Positions 1 to 7,685 of a stretch of DNA of 63,043 bases are shown here, piece after piece (within the stretch, counting starts at the first letter, position 1; every line of letters begins with the position of its first letter). Position numbers and translations under genes: made by a program. Where the stretch lies: IMG/VR virus record IMGVR_UViG_3300041409_000239, positions 1 through 63,043 of that record; one strand, 5' to 3'. The notes under the pieces were generated by a model. That model worked only from the letters and a program-made list of their open reading frames with translations. It was not told the origin of the DNA and made no database searches. Source of the DNA: a virus.

Positions 1-69
1 CCAGACGTTGCCGGTCGAGTCGGTGATCGTGTCGGTGCCCGGTACCCGCCCGGTGAAATCCGGGTCGGC
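1..69. repeat. Terminal overlap of circular contig (left copy)
   Basis: These 69 bases are identical to the last 69 bases of the window. Joining the ends at this overlap keeps the large tail reading frame open, because 1986 + 1914 nt make exactly 1300 codons. It is therefore most likely an assembly overlap of a circular or circularly permuted molecule rather than a genuine direct terminal repeat. Confidence 0.95.
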
Positions 70-1986
70 GTACAAGTTGCCGGTGCTCGGGTCGGTCACC
101 TGGACCGAGTAGATCCGCCCAGTGAACAGGTTCACCGGTACCCCGGTGTCCAGCGTCGCGCCCACAGTGAGCGGAGCCGAGCCCGGGAAAATCGAGGTGG
201 TGCCGGCCAGGGTGACGGGCGCGCCGAGCTGGACCCAGGCCGCGTCCTCATCGAGGGTCTCGAACGTGACGGTCCAGCCGCCGGCCCCGTTGTCCACGTC
301 CAGGGTCGCGCGCATGGTGATGTTGCCGAACGGGTCGATCGGCATCCGCTCGGTGGCGAACGCCACGGCGGCGGAGATCCCGTCATCGCTCCAGGCGAGC
401 GCCGGCCGGCCCGCGAGGTTAGGGTCCCCTTCCCCGTCGGCGTCCAGGAACAGGAACCAGGAGCGCTGATCGTCGTCCAACTCCCACTTGCCGACGAGAG
501 CCTCGTCGGCCGCCGGTCGCCAGCCGTCGTCCCGGCCGGCGGTGGCCGTGATGCGAAGATCGGTCGGTGGGTCCAGGAACGGCGGGGTCCCCTGCACCAC
601 CGTGTCCACGTAGACGTTCGGGTTGCCGCCCACGTCGTTCGCGCCGATGGCGAACCCCATCGCGCGGCACGAGACCATGAGCGCCGGGTCCGGGGTGTAC
701 TCCACCCGGGTCCAGGTGTCGAACGGCACCACGAAGTTGGGCCCCGGAATCCAGGCGAACGAAGGGTCCTGGAGTTCCATCCGGGCCTGCCACCCGAGCC
801 CGCCGCCGGCCGCCGGCACGTAGACCCACGCGCTGAGCGTCGGCCCGTTGGGCGTGAGGTCGCGCAGCCCTTGCGCGTCGTTGAACCGGGCCTCGTCAAA
901 CCCGGTGCCCGCGAACGCCTTGGTGGCTCGCAGCGAGCCCGAACCATCGTGCACGGGCGTGGTCACGCGGGCCACGCTGGTAGCGCCCTCACCGGCCCAC
1001 GGGGAGGCGGTGGAGTCGAACGAGTAGAGCAGGGTGTCCACCAGGTCAGGCGCGCTCGCGTACGCGCCCGTGGAGCCCGGGAGTGCCAGGTATCCGCCCA
1101 GGGGGCAGTCCACCCGCTGGACCTCGATATACCCGGCGTAGTCATCGAACCCCGACATGTCGGGTGCGCATACCTCGATCGAGAAGAACGGTGTGTCCGG
1201 CACGTCGGCCACGGTCGGCGCGCTCGGGATCGGCACCTCGCCCACGGCCACGGTGAACGCCAGGGTCTCGACCTCACTCGGGTACGGCGTGTTCGCCCCG
1301 AGGGTGCTCCAGACCTGGAGGTTGGCCACGTACGCGCCGTTGTCCAGGGGGGAGGTCTGCCGGTTGACGGGTGTGCCCGAGACGATCCCGGTGTCCCAGA
1401 CGATCGCGCCCGCGAGGGTGACCCAGAACCGGTACAGCCGCGCCGTCAGACCGTCCGTGTCGAGCGCGGACGCGCGCACGGTAGGTGTGACCGTGTCCGA
1501 CACGGTGACGGTGCTGGAGCCGCTCCCGTCCAGGATCTGGGGGGTAAAGGTCGGCGCTTCCCTGGAGTCGACCTCTAGGAACAGCTCGTTGATCTTCACG
1601 GCGGTGGACTGCCCGGTGACGTAACAGCTCAGCACGATCGAGCCGTCCGTGGGCGCGCCGGCCTGCCAGGAGCCGGAGATCGTGGTCGGGCTCGCGGTGA
1701 ACGAACCGGCCGCGCCGGCCACGAGTGCGCCGAGCGGGGTACGCACCGCCCACCACGCGTCCCCGTCCTCGCCACGGGCGATGAGGCGCACGAGGTGCCG
1801 GCGCTCACCGGCCGGCGGTGCGTCAACCGGCGTCGGCAGGATCATGGCCGAGCCGGAGCCGGACCAGAGTGCATACGTCGCGTCGTTGTTGTCGCTAGTG
1901 ACATCCGCGAGGTCACCGCTCGGGACCGCGCTCCAGCCCACGCCCGAGCTGACCGCGCTCGGTCGGAGCGTCGTGATCGAGGCCAT
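1..1986 (-). CDS. Large minor tail / receptor-binding protein, N-terminal part (continues at 63043-61061)
   Basis: The frame opens with ATG at 1986 (MASITTLRPSAV), with GGGGGA just upstream, 9 nt after the tape-measure stop. It stays open to base 1 and continues in frame through the 69-bp overlap to the stop at 61061, giving 1299 aa. The N-terminal 150 aa are beta-rich and tail-fibre-like. Around residues 230-350 there is a jelly-roll-like, carbohydrate-binding-module-like stretch (SLRATKAFAGTGFDEARF, then WTRVEYTP), followed by a LamG-like part. The C-terminal half carries the collar modules described under 61061-63043. It sits directly downstream of the tape measure, the usual place for baseplate and receptor-binding proteins. 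The host-binding role and the sugar-binding assignment are inference. Confidence 0.85.
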   Translation of the reverse strand, partial: MASITTLRPSAVSSGVGWSAVPSGDLADVTSDNNDATYALWSGSGSAMILPTPVDAPPAGERRHLVRLIARGEDGDAWWAVRTPLGALVAGAAGSFTASPTTISGSWQAGAPTDGSIVLSCYVTGQSTAVKINELFLEVDSREAPTFTPQILDGSGSSTVTVSDTVTPTVRASALDTDGLTARLYRFWVTLAGAIVWDTGIVSGTPVNRQTSPLDNGAYVANLQVWSTLGANTPYPSEVETLAFTVAVGEVPIPSAPTVADVPDTPFFSIEVCAPDMSGFDDYAGYIEVQRVDCPLGGYLALPGSTGAYASAPDLVDTLLYSFDSTASPWAGEGATSVARVTTPVHDGSGSLRATKAFAGTGFDEARFNDAQGLRDLTPNGPTLSAWVYVPAAGGGLGWQARMELQDPSFAWIPGPNFVVPFDTWTRVEYTPDPALMVSCRAMGFAIGANDVGGNPNVYVDTVVQGTPPFLDPPTDLRITATAGRDDGWRPAADEALVGKWELDDDQRSWFLFLDADGEGDPNLAGRPALAWSDDGISAAVAFATERMPIDPFGNITMRATLDVDNGAGGWTVTFETLDEDAAWVQLGAPVTLAGTTSIFPGSAPLTVGATLDTGVPVNLFTGRIYSVQVTDPSTGNLYADPDFTGRVPGTDTITDSTGNVW

Positions 1987-1995
1987 CGGTTCCCC

Positions 1996-4857
1996 CTACC
2001 GGACCAGCACCGCGCCGGCCAAGCGCTCCAGGATGGCCTCGGCCGCGTCGGTCCCGCCCTGTGCGGAACTCGCGTTCACGATGATCGACCCAGGGCCGAA
2101 CGACACGTTGATCGGCGCCCCTCCCGAGGAAGCACCGTCACCGCCTCGGATGTTCCCCCCGAGGTTGATGCCCCCGATGTCGCTGGTCAGGCTCCGGAGC
2201 AGATCCTCCACCTGGCCGGTCCGGCTCATCATGCCCTTGGCCAGACCGTCGATGATCAGCGCGCCGTTGTCGTACAGGAGTCGGGCGTCAACGTCGGCCG
2301 GGCCCTTCCAGTCCGGGATTAGGCCGGTGATCGAGCCCAACAGGCTCTTGAGGTCCCCGATCCGGTCGGAGATGCCGGAGAGCAGGCCGTCCAGGATGCG
2401 GTGGCCCGCGTCCTTGAGCCAGCCGCCGGCCGCACCGAAGAACTTGACAATGCCGTTCTTGATCGCGTTCAGGCTGTTCGACGCGCCGGCCGCCCACGAG
2501 AGCGCGATCCCCTTGAGGAGCGAGCCGATTAGTTGCGCGCCGGCAACGGCCATCGCACCGATCGTGACCAAGATGGCCTTGACCAGCGCGTCACCGAGCT
2601 TGTTCCCCGCGCGCACGATGTCCGGGAGCGCCTTGATCAGCGCGGTGAGCAGCGCCACCATGAGCTGGCTCGCGGCTTCCGCGATGGCCGGCCCGTTCTC
2701 GTCAAGCGCGTCCGAGAACGCGGGGATGAACTCGTCAGTAATCCACCCGGTGATAAGGACAATGTTGTCCGTGAATGTGTCGACCATCAAAGTCAGGAGG
2801 TCGGCCGCCGCCTGGATGATGTCCGGGTTCTCCTGGAACACCTCGATGATCTGGGGGAACAGTTGGTCCGTAAAGAACGTGGTCAATATCGTGATGTTCT
2901 GGGACCACGCGTTAAGCAGCGTGGTCAGGACGTCAATCGCTGCCTGCTGGACCTCGGGGTTGTCCTGGAACAGGTCGGTGAGCGTGGGAATGATCGTGTT
3001 GGTGACCAGATCCAGGATCATCGAAATGTTGTCGGTCCACCCCTGGATGAACTGGACCAGCGCCGCCGTGCCGGCCGCGATGAGCTGGGGCCCCTGGGTC
3101 GTGAGGGTCTGGACCAGCAGCGGGATAATGTCCGACTGGATCACGGTGATGAGCTGGGGGAGCGCGTCCGAGAACCCTTGCACGAGTGCAAGCAATAGGT
3201 CGGTGCCGGCCAGCAGCACGGCCGGGAGCGCGGTGAGGATCGCGTCGATGATGTCCGGGATCGCGGTGATCAGCGCTCGCGCGACCTCGGGGATGGCCTC
3301 GGTCAGGCCCTGCACGAGGCCACGGACCAGCCGGATGCCGGCCTGGATGATGGTCGGGATGAGCCCGATGATCCCGATCACCAGGGTTGTCACGATCTGC
3401 ACCACGCCAGGGATCAGCGTGGGCAGCGACTGGACGATCCCGTCCACCAGGCCGTTGATCAGCGCGCCGGCCGCCTCGACCAGCCGGGGAGCGGTCTTGA
3501 CGAGGTTGTCGACCAGCGAGTCCACAAGATCAAGAGCCCCGGAGATGATCGCGGGGATGATGTCCGGGAGCTTCTCGGCCAGCGCGAACAGGCCCTTGAT
3601 CAGCAAGTTGATCAAGGCTTCTTTGAGATCAAGGATCTTGTCGATGACGGCCGGCGCGTTGGTCGCGAGGTAGTTGAACCCCTTGTTGACGATGTCAACA
3701 AAACCGTTCACCACGCGCCCGAAGAAGTCCGGCGGTAGCGCATCCTGAATGACCTTGAACGCGCCCGCGATGCCCTTGCCGTCCTGGAACGCGTCCCAGA
3801 CTCCACGGATCACGGTCGCGATGTTGCCGAAATCGGACTTGAGCGCGACGTACGTGCGCGAGGACCAGAGGATAAAGTCCCCGAGCTTCTCGATTGCCCA
3901 ACCCACACCATTGAGGAAGTCGACCCAGAACACGGTCAGGCCGGGGCTTGCCTTGGCAATCTGATCGAACAGGTGCGAGAAGCTGGCGCCGAGCCCGGGG
4001 AGCGCCGCCGCGAACGCCTTGAGGAACCCGTCCGACGCGGCGGAGAGCGACTGGAGTCCGGGTAGCGCCTCTTTGACGAACCCGAGGAACCCACGCGCGA
4101 GGTCGTCCACGGCGCCAGCCGGCCCCGCGAACACCTCTTTCAGCTCGGGACCGAGGCCCTTGAGCGCGTTCCGGAAGATGTTGAGCGCGTCGATCAACGG
4201 ACCCAAGAGCGGCTTGGCCGCCTTGGCGAACGTTGACTTGAGGCTGTCAACTAGCTGGTTGGCCGCCCGGATCAGCGACGGCTGTTCTTTGAGCAGGAAC
4301 GCGCCCAGGCCGATGATGCCCAGGCCGCCGGCCGCGAGCACCGCCGCGCCGATCGCGGAGCCGAGGACCGGGCCCACCACCGCCGCAATGCCGGCCACGA
4401 TGCCCAGGCCGGTCGTGATCAGGGCGGGCTTGATCAGGGGGAGAAGGTTCGGGATGCCGATGCTGAGCGACTTACCGAACGCCTTGGCCACGTTGCGACC
4501 GATGTTCGAGAACGAAGCCTCGAACGACTTACCGATCCGGTCATGGTCGGTGTTCTTCTCGATCTCGGGCGCGAGGGCCCTGCCGATGGCCGCGCCCGTG
4601 TCCTTGCCGATCTCCGCGCCCGAGGCAGCGAACCGGCCCTTGGAGTCCCGGAGTTTGCCGTCCGCGCCGGCAACGAACCCGTCGGCCGCTTCCCGGCCGG
4701 CCCGGACTCCGTCATCGAACGCGCCCTCGACGTCGACCGGGATCTCGACCGGATCGATGTGCATCGCGGTGAGCGCGGCATCGATCTTGCGCTCGGTGTC
4801 GCGTGCGAGGCCGGAAACATCACCCTCGACCTCGACCGTCGCGCGTCCCACCTGCAT
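1996..4857 (-). CDS. Tape measure protein
   Basis: 953 aa, starting ATG at 4857. It sets tail length and threads the tail tube. It opens with a short charged segment, then long hydrophobic Gly/Ala-rich helices (residues about 130-200). The central half is a repetitive helical region built on recurring patterns such as LVDGIVQSLPTLIPGVVQ and LVQGLTEAIPEVARALI, typical of phage tape measures. The C-terminus is Gly-rich (GGINLGGNIRGGDGASSGG). It lies after the tail assembly chaperone region and before the baseplate genes, matching siphovirus order. A TTGAC-N8-GTCAA inverted repeat lies inside it at 4233-4250. An overlapping plus-strand ORF of 674 codons is an artefact of GC-rich composition. Confidence 0.93.
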   Translation of the reverse strand: MQVGRATVEVEGDVSGLARDTERKIDAALTAMHIDPVEIPVDVEGAFDDGVRAGREAADGFVAGADGKLRDSKGRFAASGAEIGKDTGAAIGRALAPEIEKNTDHDRIGKSFEASFSNIGRNVAKAFGKSLSIGIPNLLPLIKPALITTGLGIVAGIAAVVGPVLGSAIGAAVLAAGGLGIIGLGAFLLKEQPSLIRAANQLVDSLKSTFAKAAKPLLGPLIDALNIFRNALKGLGPELKEVFAGPAGAVDDLARGFLGFVKEALPGLQSLSAASDGFLKAFAAALPGLGASFSHLFDQIAKASPGLTVFWVDFLNGVGWAIEKLGDFILWSSRTYVALKSDFGNIATVIRGVWDAFQDGKGIAGAFKVIQDALPPDFFGRVVNGFVDIVNKGFNYLATNAPAVIDKILDLKEALINLLIKGLFALAEKLPDIIPAIISGALDLVDSLVDNLVKTAPRLVEAAGALINGLVDGIVQSLPTLIPGVVQIVTTLVIGIIGLIPTIIQAGIRLVRGLVQGLTEAIPEVARALITAIPDIIDAILTALPAVLLAGTDLLLALVQGFSDALPQLITVIQSDIIPLLVQTLTTQGPQLIAAGTAALVQFIQGWTDNISMILDLVTNTIIPTLTDLFQDNPEVQQAAIDVLTTLLNAWSQNITILTTFFTDQLFPQIIEVFQENPDIIQAAADLLTLMVDTFTDNIVLITGWITDEFIPAFSDALDENGPAIAEAASQLMVALLTALIKALPDIVRAGNKLGDALVKAILVTIGAMAVAGAQLIGSLLKGIALSWAAGASNSLNAIKNGIVKFFGAAGGWLKDAGHRILDGLLSGISDRIGDLKSLLGSITGLIPDWKGPADVDARLLYDNGALIIDGLAKGMMSRTGQVEDLLRSLTSDIGGINLGGNIRGGDGASSGGAPINVSFGPGSIIVNASSAQGGTDAAEAILERLAGAVLVR
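4233..4250. promoter_or_regulatory. Orphan operator-like inverted repeat inside tape measure gene
   Basis: Perfect TTGAC-N8-GTCAA arms. The inner eight bases (TTGAGGCT) do not follow the ACTTAACC core of the other sites, so this could be a chance match. Confidence 0.35.
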
Positions 4858-4918
4858 AGCCGCCAGCGTACGGTGCCGTACGGTGTCACAGCGAGTCCAG
4901 ACACGGTGACATTTGGGC

Positions 4919-4924
4919 TAGGAT
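4919..4924 (+). promoter_or_regulatory. -10 element for leaderless HTH gene
   Basis: TAGGAT lies exactly 6 nt before the ATG at 4931, which would give a leaderless transcript. No convincing -35 is seen. The same TAGGAT-6 nt-start arrangement precedes the gene starting at 20608. Confidence 0.4.
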
Positions 4925-4930
4925 GGCCCG

Positions 4931-5377
4931 ATGGATGTCTCACGGACCCAGCTCTCGAACCTCGGAGACGAGATCGAGCTGGTAGATCCGGCCTGGCCGT
5001 GGACCGTACGGGTGCGTATGTCCGACGATCCATCGCTGCCCGGTGTGGTGGAGTTGTGCCTGATCGCGCGCCGCGAGGAGCCACACGATCTCCGGCCGCC
5101 CATCACCTCGACCGTGCTCTCCCAGTTGCCGATGAGGCAGATCGGCCAGGTGGCCGGAGCCGCTCTCGCGGGTGATGCCGAGGCTCAGCTCCGCATGTTG
5201 GCCATGCCGCGCCCTACGGGCCTGCGGAGCTGGCCGCCGGACCACTTCCAGCGCGTGGCCGTGGTCGCTTCGTGGGCGCGCCGGACGCTGCGCCCTGGGG
5301 GAGAGATCGCGGCGGTGTCCGAGTTCTGGAACGTGCACCGTCGGACGGCGCGCCGATGGCTCGCACAGCGCCCGTAG
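4931..5377 (+). CDS. HTH-containing DNA-binding protein
   Basis: 148 aa on the plus strand inside the minus-strand tail operon. The C-terminus holds a plausible helix-turn-helix (AAVSEFWNVHRRTARRWLAQ, residues about 125-146), following VAVVASWARRTLRPGGE. This is the layout of small actinophage and actinomycete proteins with a C-terminal HTH of the resolvase/AsnC type. The N-terminal part is of unknown fold. The ATG sits 6 nt after a TAGGAT -10-like box with no ribosome-binding site, so it may be translated leaderless. Its 3' end overlaps the 3' end of the convergent minus-strand gene (5214-5930) by 164 bp. The role is unknown; as an isolated plus-strand regulator it is a candidate lysogeny or late-gene regulator. 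Confidence 0.72.
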   Translation: MDVSRTQLSNLGDEIELVDPAWPWTVRVRMSDDPSLPGVVELCLIARREEPHDLRPPITSTVLSQLPMRQIGQVAGAALAGDAEAQLRMLAMPRPTGLRSWPPDHFQRVAVVASWARRTLRPGGEIAAVSEFWNVHRRTARRWLAQRP

Positions 5378-5930
5378 TGGGCTTGGGCCCCGCGAGCGCG
5401 GCGAACCCCTCTTCCACCCTGGCCTGATCGGCCTTGCGGATCGTACCCTTGGGGCCGGTGTTGATCGGCGTCTCCAGCAGGGCCTCGAACTTGGCCCGGC
5501 CTTCCTCGTTCTGGTTCTCGGTGAACACCGCGTAGATCGCATCGAGGGCCGCGCCCAGGGGCCGCTCGGTCCAGTCGAACCCCGCGAGCACAAGGCGGCC
5601 ATTGACCGCAGGCCAGCGTTGGGTGGCCGCGTACGCCAGGACCACGGCCACGCCGAACGGCCGGCCGGCGGCGGACTCGACCGCCTCAAGTAGCCGTTCG
5701 CCCAGCTCCTCGGCGGTGAGCTTGCCCTCCAGCAGAAGCTCCAGGGGGTCGGTACCCTGCGAACCTGGCGTTGACACGATCGAGTCAAGAACCAGGGAGA
5801 CATCCCCGGACAAAAGGATCGGGAACCAGTCCGACGCGGGGAGGGCCGGCACGATGAAGTGCCGGCCCCCGAGTTCCAGGTCCAGATCCCAGAGCGCCAG
5901 CGACGCCTCGGGATCTACCTCGTAGGTCAC
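5214..5930 (-). CDS. Tail-associated protein of unknown function
   Basis: 238 aa from GTG at 5930, which overlaps the stop of the preceding gene (GTGA). The first 175 residues look like a folded globular protein (VTYEVDPEASLALWDLDLEL; RPLGAALDAIYAVFTENQNE). The last 60 are low-complexity and Arg/Pro/Ser-rich. That tail is antisense to the 3' end of the plus-strand HTH gene. Its position between the chaperone and the tape measure, where tail assembly chaperone extensions lie, suggests a tail-assembly or minor-tail role. An operator-like repeat lies at 5771-5788. Confidence 0.75.
   Translation of the reverse strand: MTYEVDPEASLALWDLDLELGGRHFIVPALPASDWFPILLSGDVSLVLDSIVSTPGSQGTDPLELLLEGKLTAEELGERLLEAVESAAGRPFGVAVVLAYAATQRWPAVNGRLVLAGFDWTERPLGAALDAIYAVFTENQNEEGRAKFEALLETPINTGPKGTIRKADQARVEEGFAALAGPKPTTGAVRAIGAPSDGARSRTRTPPRSLPQGAASGAPTKRPRPRAGSGPAASSAGP
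5771..5788 (+). promoter_or_regulatory. Orphan operator (TTGAC-N8-GTCAA) inside tail gene
   Basis: TTGAC ACGATCGA GTCAA, perfect arms, inside a minus-strand gene. No -10 element follows on either side. The GACAC start of the core matches the promoter-associated sites. Confidence 0.6.
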
Positions 5931-6202
5931 AGACCCGCGTCGAGCAGAGCCTGGCGGACCGCCGCGTCCTTGGCCTCCAACAGCTTGCGCAGCGCCACGG
6001 TCAGCTCGGGCCCGTCGGAGAGCTTGGTCAGGAGCGCGAGCATGAGGTCCGCGAACCCCTTGGAGACCTCGGCCAGGTCCGGCCGGAGGTGCTCGTACGC
6101 GAAGAACTGGACGATGTGGGTCGTGGAGTAGTGCCGCGCGCCGGCACGCTCGATCAGGCCCGAGACCGAGCCCTCGTCTGGGTTGTGCGTCTGGGTAGTC
6201 AT
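5927..6202 (-). CDS. Candidate Acb2/Tad1-like cyclic-nucleotide sponge (anti-CBASS/Thoeris)
   Basis: 91 aa, ATG at 6202 in an ATGA overlap with the chaperone gene. Residues 28-91 form a helical hairpin with the pattern FAYEHLRPDLAEVSKGF, then LRKLLEAKDAAVRQALLDAG. That arrangement recalls the Acb2/Tad1 hairpin family, small oligomeric proteins that sequester the cyclic nucleotide signals of CBASS and Thoeris defence. The assignment rests on recalled motif similarity only. Its location inside the tail operon is unusual for an anti-defence gene. Alternatively it is the second frame of the tail assembly chaperone: it lies in the -1 frame relative to the preceding gene, and no stop codon separates them in that frame. 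Confidence 0.55.
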   Translation of the reverse strand: MTTQTHNPDEGSVSGLIERAGARHYSTTHIVQFFAYEHLRPDLAEVSKGFADLMLALLTKLSDGPELTVALRKLLEAKDAAVRQALLDAGL

Positions 6203-6657
6203 CTGGACACCCTCCCACCCTTGGGGGGAGCGGACTTGGCCGCCCGCTTGCGGGTGACCTTCTTGGCCGGGGCCTTGGCCGCCGCGCGCCGGCTCTCGCG
6301 GTTGTCGTCCGCGCCGGATGCCTCGCGGGCCATCGCGCCGAACGACTCCACGGTGTCACCGAACAGAACGATGATGTGACCGAACGTGACGTTCTTCTCC
6401 AACATCTCATCGTCAAGCCAATCCACGTCCTTGGGGAGCGCGAACAGGCTGGTGACGATGCGGACGCACCGGTCTACCGCGTCGAGCGCCTCGGCCGCCG
6501 TGCTGATCTGGGTAGCGTCCAGGCCCTCGAACCGCTTCACCGTGCGCCGCCAGACGAGGATCTGTTCCGGCGTCGGCATGTTCATGTGCAGGGTTCGGCC
6601 CTGGAACGGCACCTCGACGGTCATCGCTTCGGCCGCCGGCTCCTCGGTCTCTGTCAT
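6199..6657 (-). CDS. Tail assembly chaperone
   Basis: 152 aa from ATG at 6657 (MTETEEPAAEAMTVEVPF); a GTG 3 codons upstream is also possible. An acidic N-terminus is followed by a helical core (TPEQILVWRRTVKRFEGL; DWLDDEMLEKNVTFGHI) and a basic Lys/Arg/Ala tail (KAPAKKVTRKRAAKSAPPKG). This is characteristic of actinophage chaperones encoded just before the tape measure. A CCCCCCAAGGG run near the 3' end (about 6224-6234) could in principle slip -1 into the next frame, but it is not a canonical slippery heptamer. TACTGT lies 7 nt before the ATG, so this gene may also have an internal promoter. Confidence 0.75.
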   Translation of the reverse strand: MTETEEPAAEAMTVEVPFQGRTLHMNMPTPEQILVWRRTVKRFEGLDATQISTAAEALDAVDRCVRIVTSLFALPKDVDWLDDEMLEKNVTFGHIIVLFGDTVESFGAMAREASGADDNRESRRAAAKAPAKKVTRKRAAKSAPPKGGRVSR

Positions 6658-6690
6658 GGGTGTCACAGTAGCACCGTCCGGGGGGACATC

Positions 6691-7119
6691 TCAGCCGATG
6701 CGAACGGCCCATCCGGATCGAGCGGCTTCCTCGCGGAGCGCGTCCGCCAGGTACGGCCGGCCGGCACGCGCCGGCTGGTGAACCTGGGTCGCGTAGACCA
6801 CCCGGCCGTTGACGATGAACCGGAGTTTGCCCCGCTTGCCGTTGGCCCTGATCCCTGCCCGGATGGTCAGAGCGCGCCGGCCGTTGTGCACCGCCGCCGC
6901 GTACTCCGCGTCATAGCTCACGCCCGAGCGCACGAGGCTCCCGACAACCACGGTGGGCAGCATCCTCCCCGAGGCCCGCAAGATCCCGTTGTCCACCGGG
7001 ACCAGGATCTGGGACCGGTTGAACACGCGCCGGTTGAACCGTGACACCTCTTTGCGGGTGCCCGCGATGCCCACGGCGGTGAGCTTGCCCGGGTCCATCC
7101 GGAGCGAGTGGGCGACCAT
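6691..7119 (-). CDS. HK97 gp10-like tail completion protein
   Basis: 142 aa, ATG at 7119. Features of the gp10/minor tail completion family include an N-terminal helix (RKEVSRFNRRVFNRSQILV), a central beta segment with YDAEYAAAVHNGRRALTI, and the C-terminal RPYLADALREEA. It probably joins head and tail or terminates the tail tube. It is the first minus-strand gene below the plus-strand repressor island, with GGTGG just upstream of its ATG. Confidence 0.7.
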   Translation of the reverse strand: MVAHSLRMDPGKLTAVGIAGTRKEVSRFNRRVFNRSQILVPVDNGILRASGRMLPTVVVGSLVRSGVSYDAEYAAAVHNGRRALTIRAGIRANGKRGKLRFIVNGRVVYATQVHQPARAGRPYLADALREEAARSGWAVRIG

Positions 7120-7152
7120 GCCACCAGGCTAGCCGTCTAAGCAGAAGCGCGC

Positions 7153-7181
7153 TTGTCACCTCGCCGTGATGGCTGTAAGGT
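7153..7181 (+). promoter_or_regulatory. Promoter of repressor-like gene (leaderless)
   Basis: TTGTCA, 17 bp, TAAGGT, with the spacer ending GGCTG, so it belongs to the phage's repeated promoter family in degenerate form. The -10 ends 7 nt before the ATG at 7189, so transcription should begin at or within a base or two of the start codon. Confidence 0.6.
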
Positions 7182-7188
7182 CGACACC

Positions 7189-7401
7189 ATGAACAGTGTC
7201 ATCGCAACTTTCAAGGCACGGCGGATCGAGCTGGGCTGGTCCCAGATGGTGCTCGCGGACAAGTTGGAGAAGAGCCAGAATACGATCTGGCAGTGGGAGG
7301 CCGGCAAGGTTGACCCCCGGCTCCACTCGCTCAACGCGTGGGCCGCCGCGCTCGGGCTCCGCCTGGAGGCCGTGCTGGACACCTCGACGTCAGTCCTGTA
7401 A
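7189..7401 (+). CDS. Small HTH_3 (Cro/CI-type) repressor-like protein
   Basis: 70 aa forming almost exactly one XRE/HTH_3 domain: FKARRIELGWSQMVLADKLE, then KSQNTIWQWEAGKVDPRL and HSLNAWAAALGLRLEAVL. The WSQ...LA...N...W..G pattern marks the recognition helix. No dimerisation domain is present. The ATG at 7189 has no ribosome-binding site and sits 7 nt after a TAAGGT -10, as in leaderless repressor mRNAs. It is on the plus strand within the minus-strand late region, next to a lipoprotein gene. It is the best candidate for the protein acting on the TTGAC-N8-GTCAA sites, but that pairing is inference. Host-type codon use shows no obvious foreign origin. Confidence 0.88.
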   Translation: MNSVIATFKARRIELGWSQMVLADKLEKSQNTIWQWEAGKVDPRLHSLNAWAAALGLRLEAVLDTSTSVL

Positions 7402-7404
7402 AGT
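7376..7404 (+). promoter_or_regulatory. Promoter of lipoprotein gene, overlapping repressor 3' end
   Basis: TGGACA, 17 bp, TAAAGT. The spacer ends CCTG as in the other family members. The -10 includes the TAA stop codon of the HTH gene. Confidence 0.55.
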
Positions 7405-7441
7405 GAGATTGACAGATGTTCTGCCAATTCGAGGGGGTCAA

Positions 7442-7591
7442 ATGACTGTCGCTATCGCCATCACCCGCCGGGCCGCGATCATGGGCATGATCGGCGCGCT
7501 GGTCGTCGGGACACTGTTCGCGTGCCAGCCCGATGACGGCTCCGGCCAGTGGAAGAGTGCGCCGGCCGTGACCCAGACGGCGGTCCGTTAG
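7442..7591 (+). CDS. Small lipoprotein, candidate superinfection-exclusion factor
   Basis: 49 aa. It has a basic start (MTVAIAITRRAAI), one hydrophobic segment (MGMIGALVVGTLFAC) ending in the lipobox LFAC with the modifiable Cys at residue 28, and then about 20 polar residues (QPDDGSGQWKSAPAV). This is a classic Sec/Lgt/Lsp lipoprotein of minimal size. GAGGGGG precedes the ATG. It lies directly downstream of the repressor-like gene with its own promoter. Phage lipoproteins of this size often block superinfection (for example Llp of T5), which would fit expression alongside a repressor; this function is inference. Confidence 0.75.
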   Translation: MTVAIAITRRAAIMGMIGALVVGTLFACQPDDGSGQWKSAPAVTQTAVR

Positions 7592-7643
7592 GCTCGACGT
7601 ACCAAGGCCGTAGGTGCCCGGACGGCCTCAATCTAAGGGCACC

Positions 7644-7673
7644 CCGCCTCCAGACCTTCGGGTCTGGAGGCGG
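7644..7673 (+). terminator. Intrinsic terminator of the repressor-lipoprotein unit
   Basis: Perfect 13-bp GC-rich stem with a TTCG tetraloop, followed by a T-containing stretch. It lies between convergent genes and could also act on the minus strand. Confidence 0.8.
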
Positions 7674-7685
7674 TCATCATTTCGG

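Noticed and set aside
1-69. Genuine direct terminal repeat
   Set aside because: 69 bp is short, lies inside a gene and preserves its frame. An assembly overlap of a circular molecule explains it better.
132-947. Minus-strand ORF of 271 codons near the left end
   Set aside because: The out-of-phase frame has shadow composition. The correct frame is the open frame from 1986 through the junction.
1649-3673. Plus-strand ORF of 674 codons opposite the tape measure gene
   Set aside because: Ser/Met/Arg-rich composition with no domain. It is the antisense shadow of a well-supported tape measure protein in GC-rich DNA.
6210-6240. Programmed -1 frameshift in the tail chaperone gene
   Set aside because: The frame geometry permits it, but the CCCCCCAAGG run is not a canonical slippery heptamer and the downstream gene has its own ATGA-coupled start. 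Kept only as an alternative.
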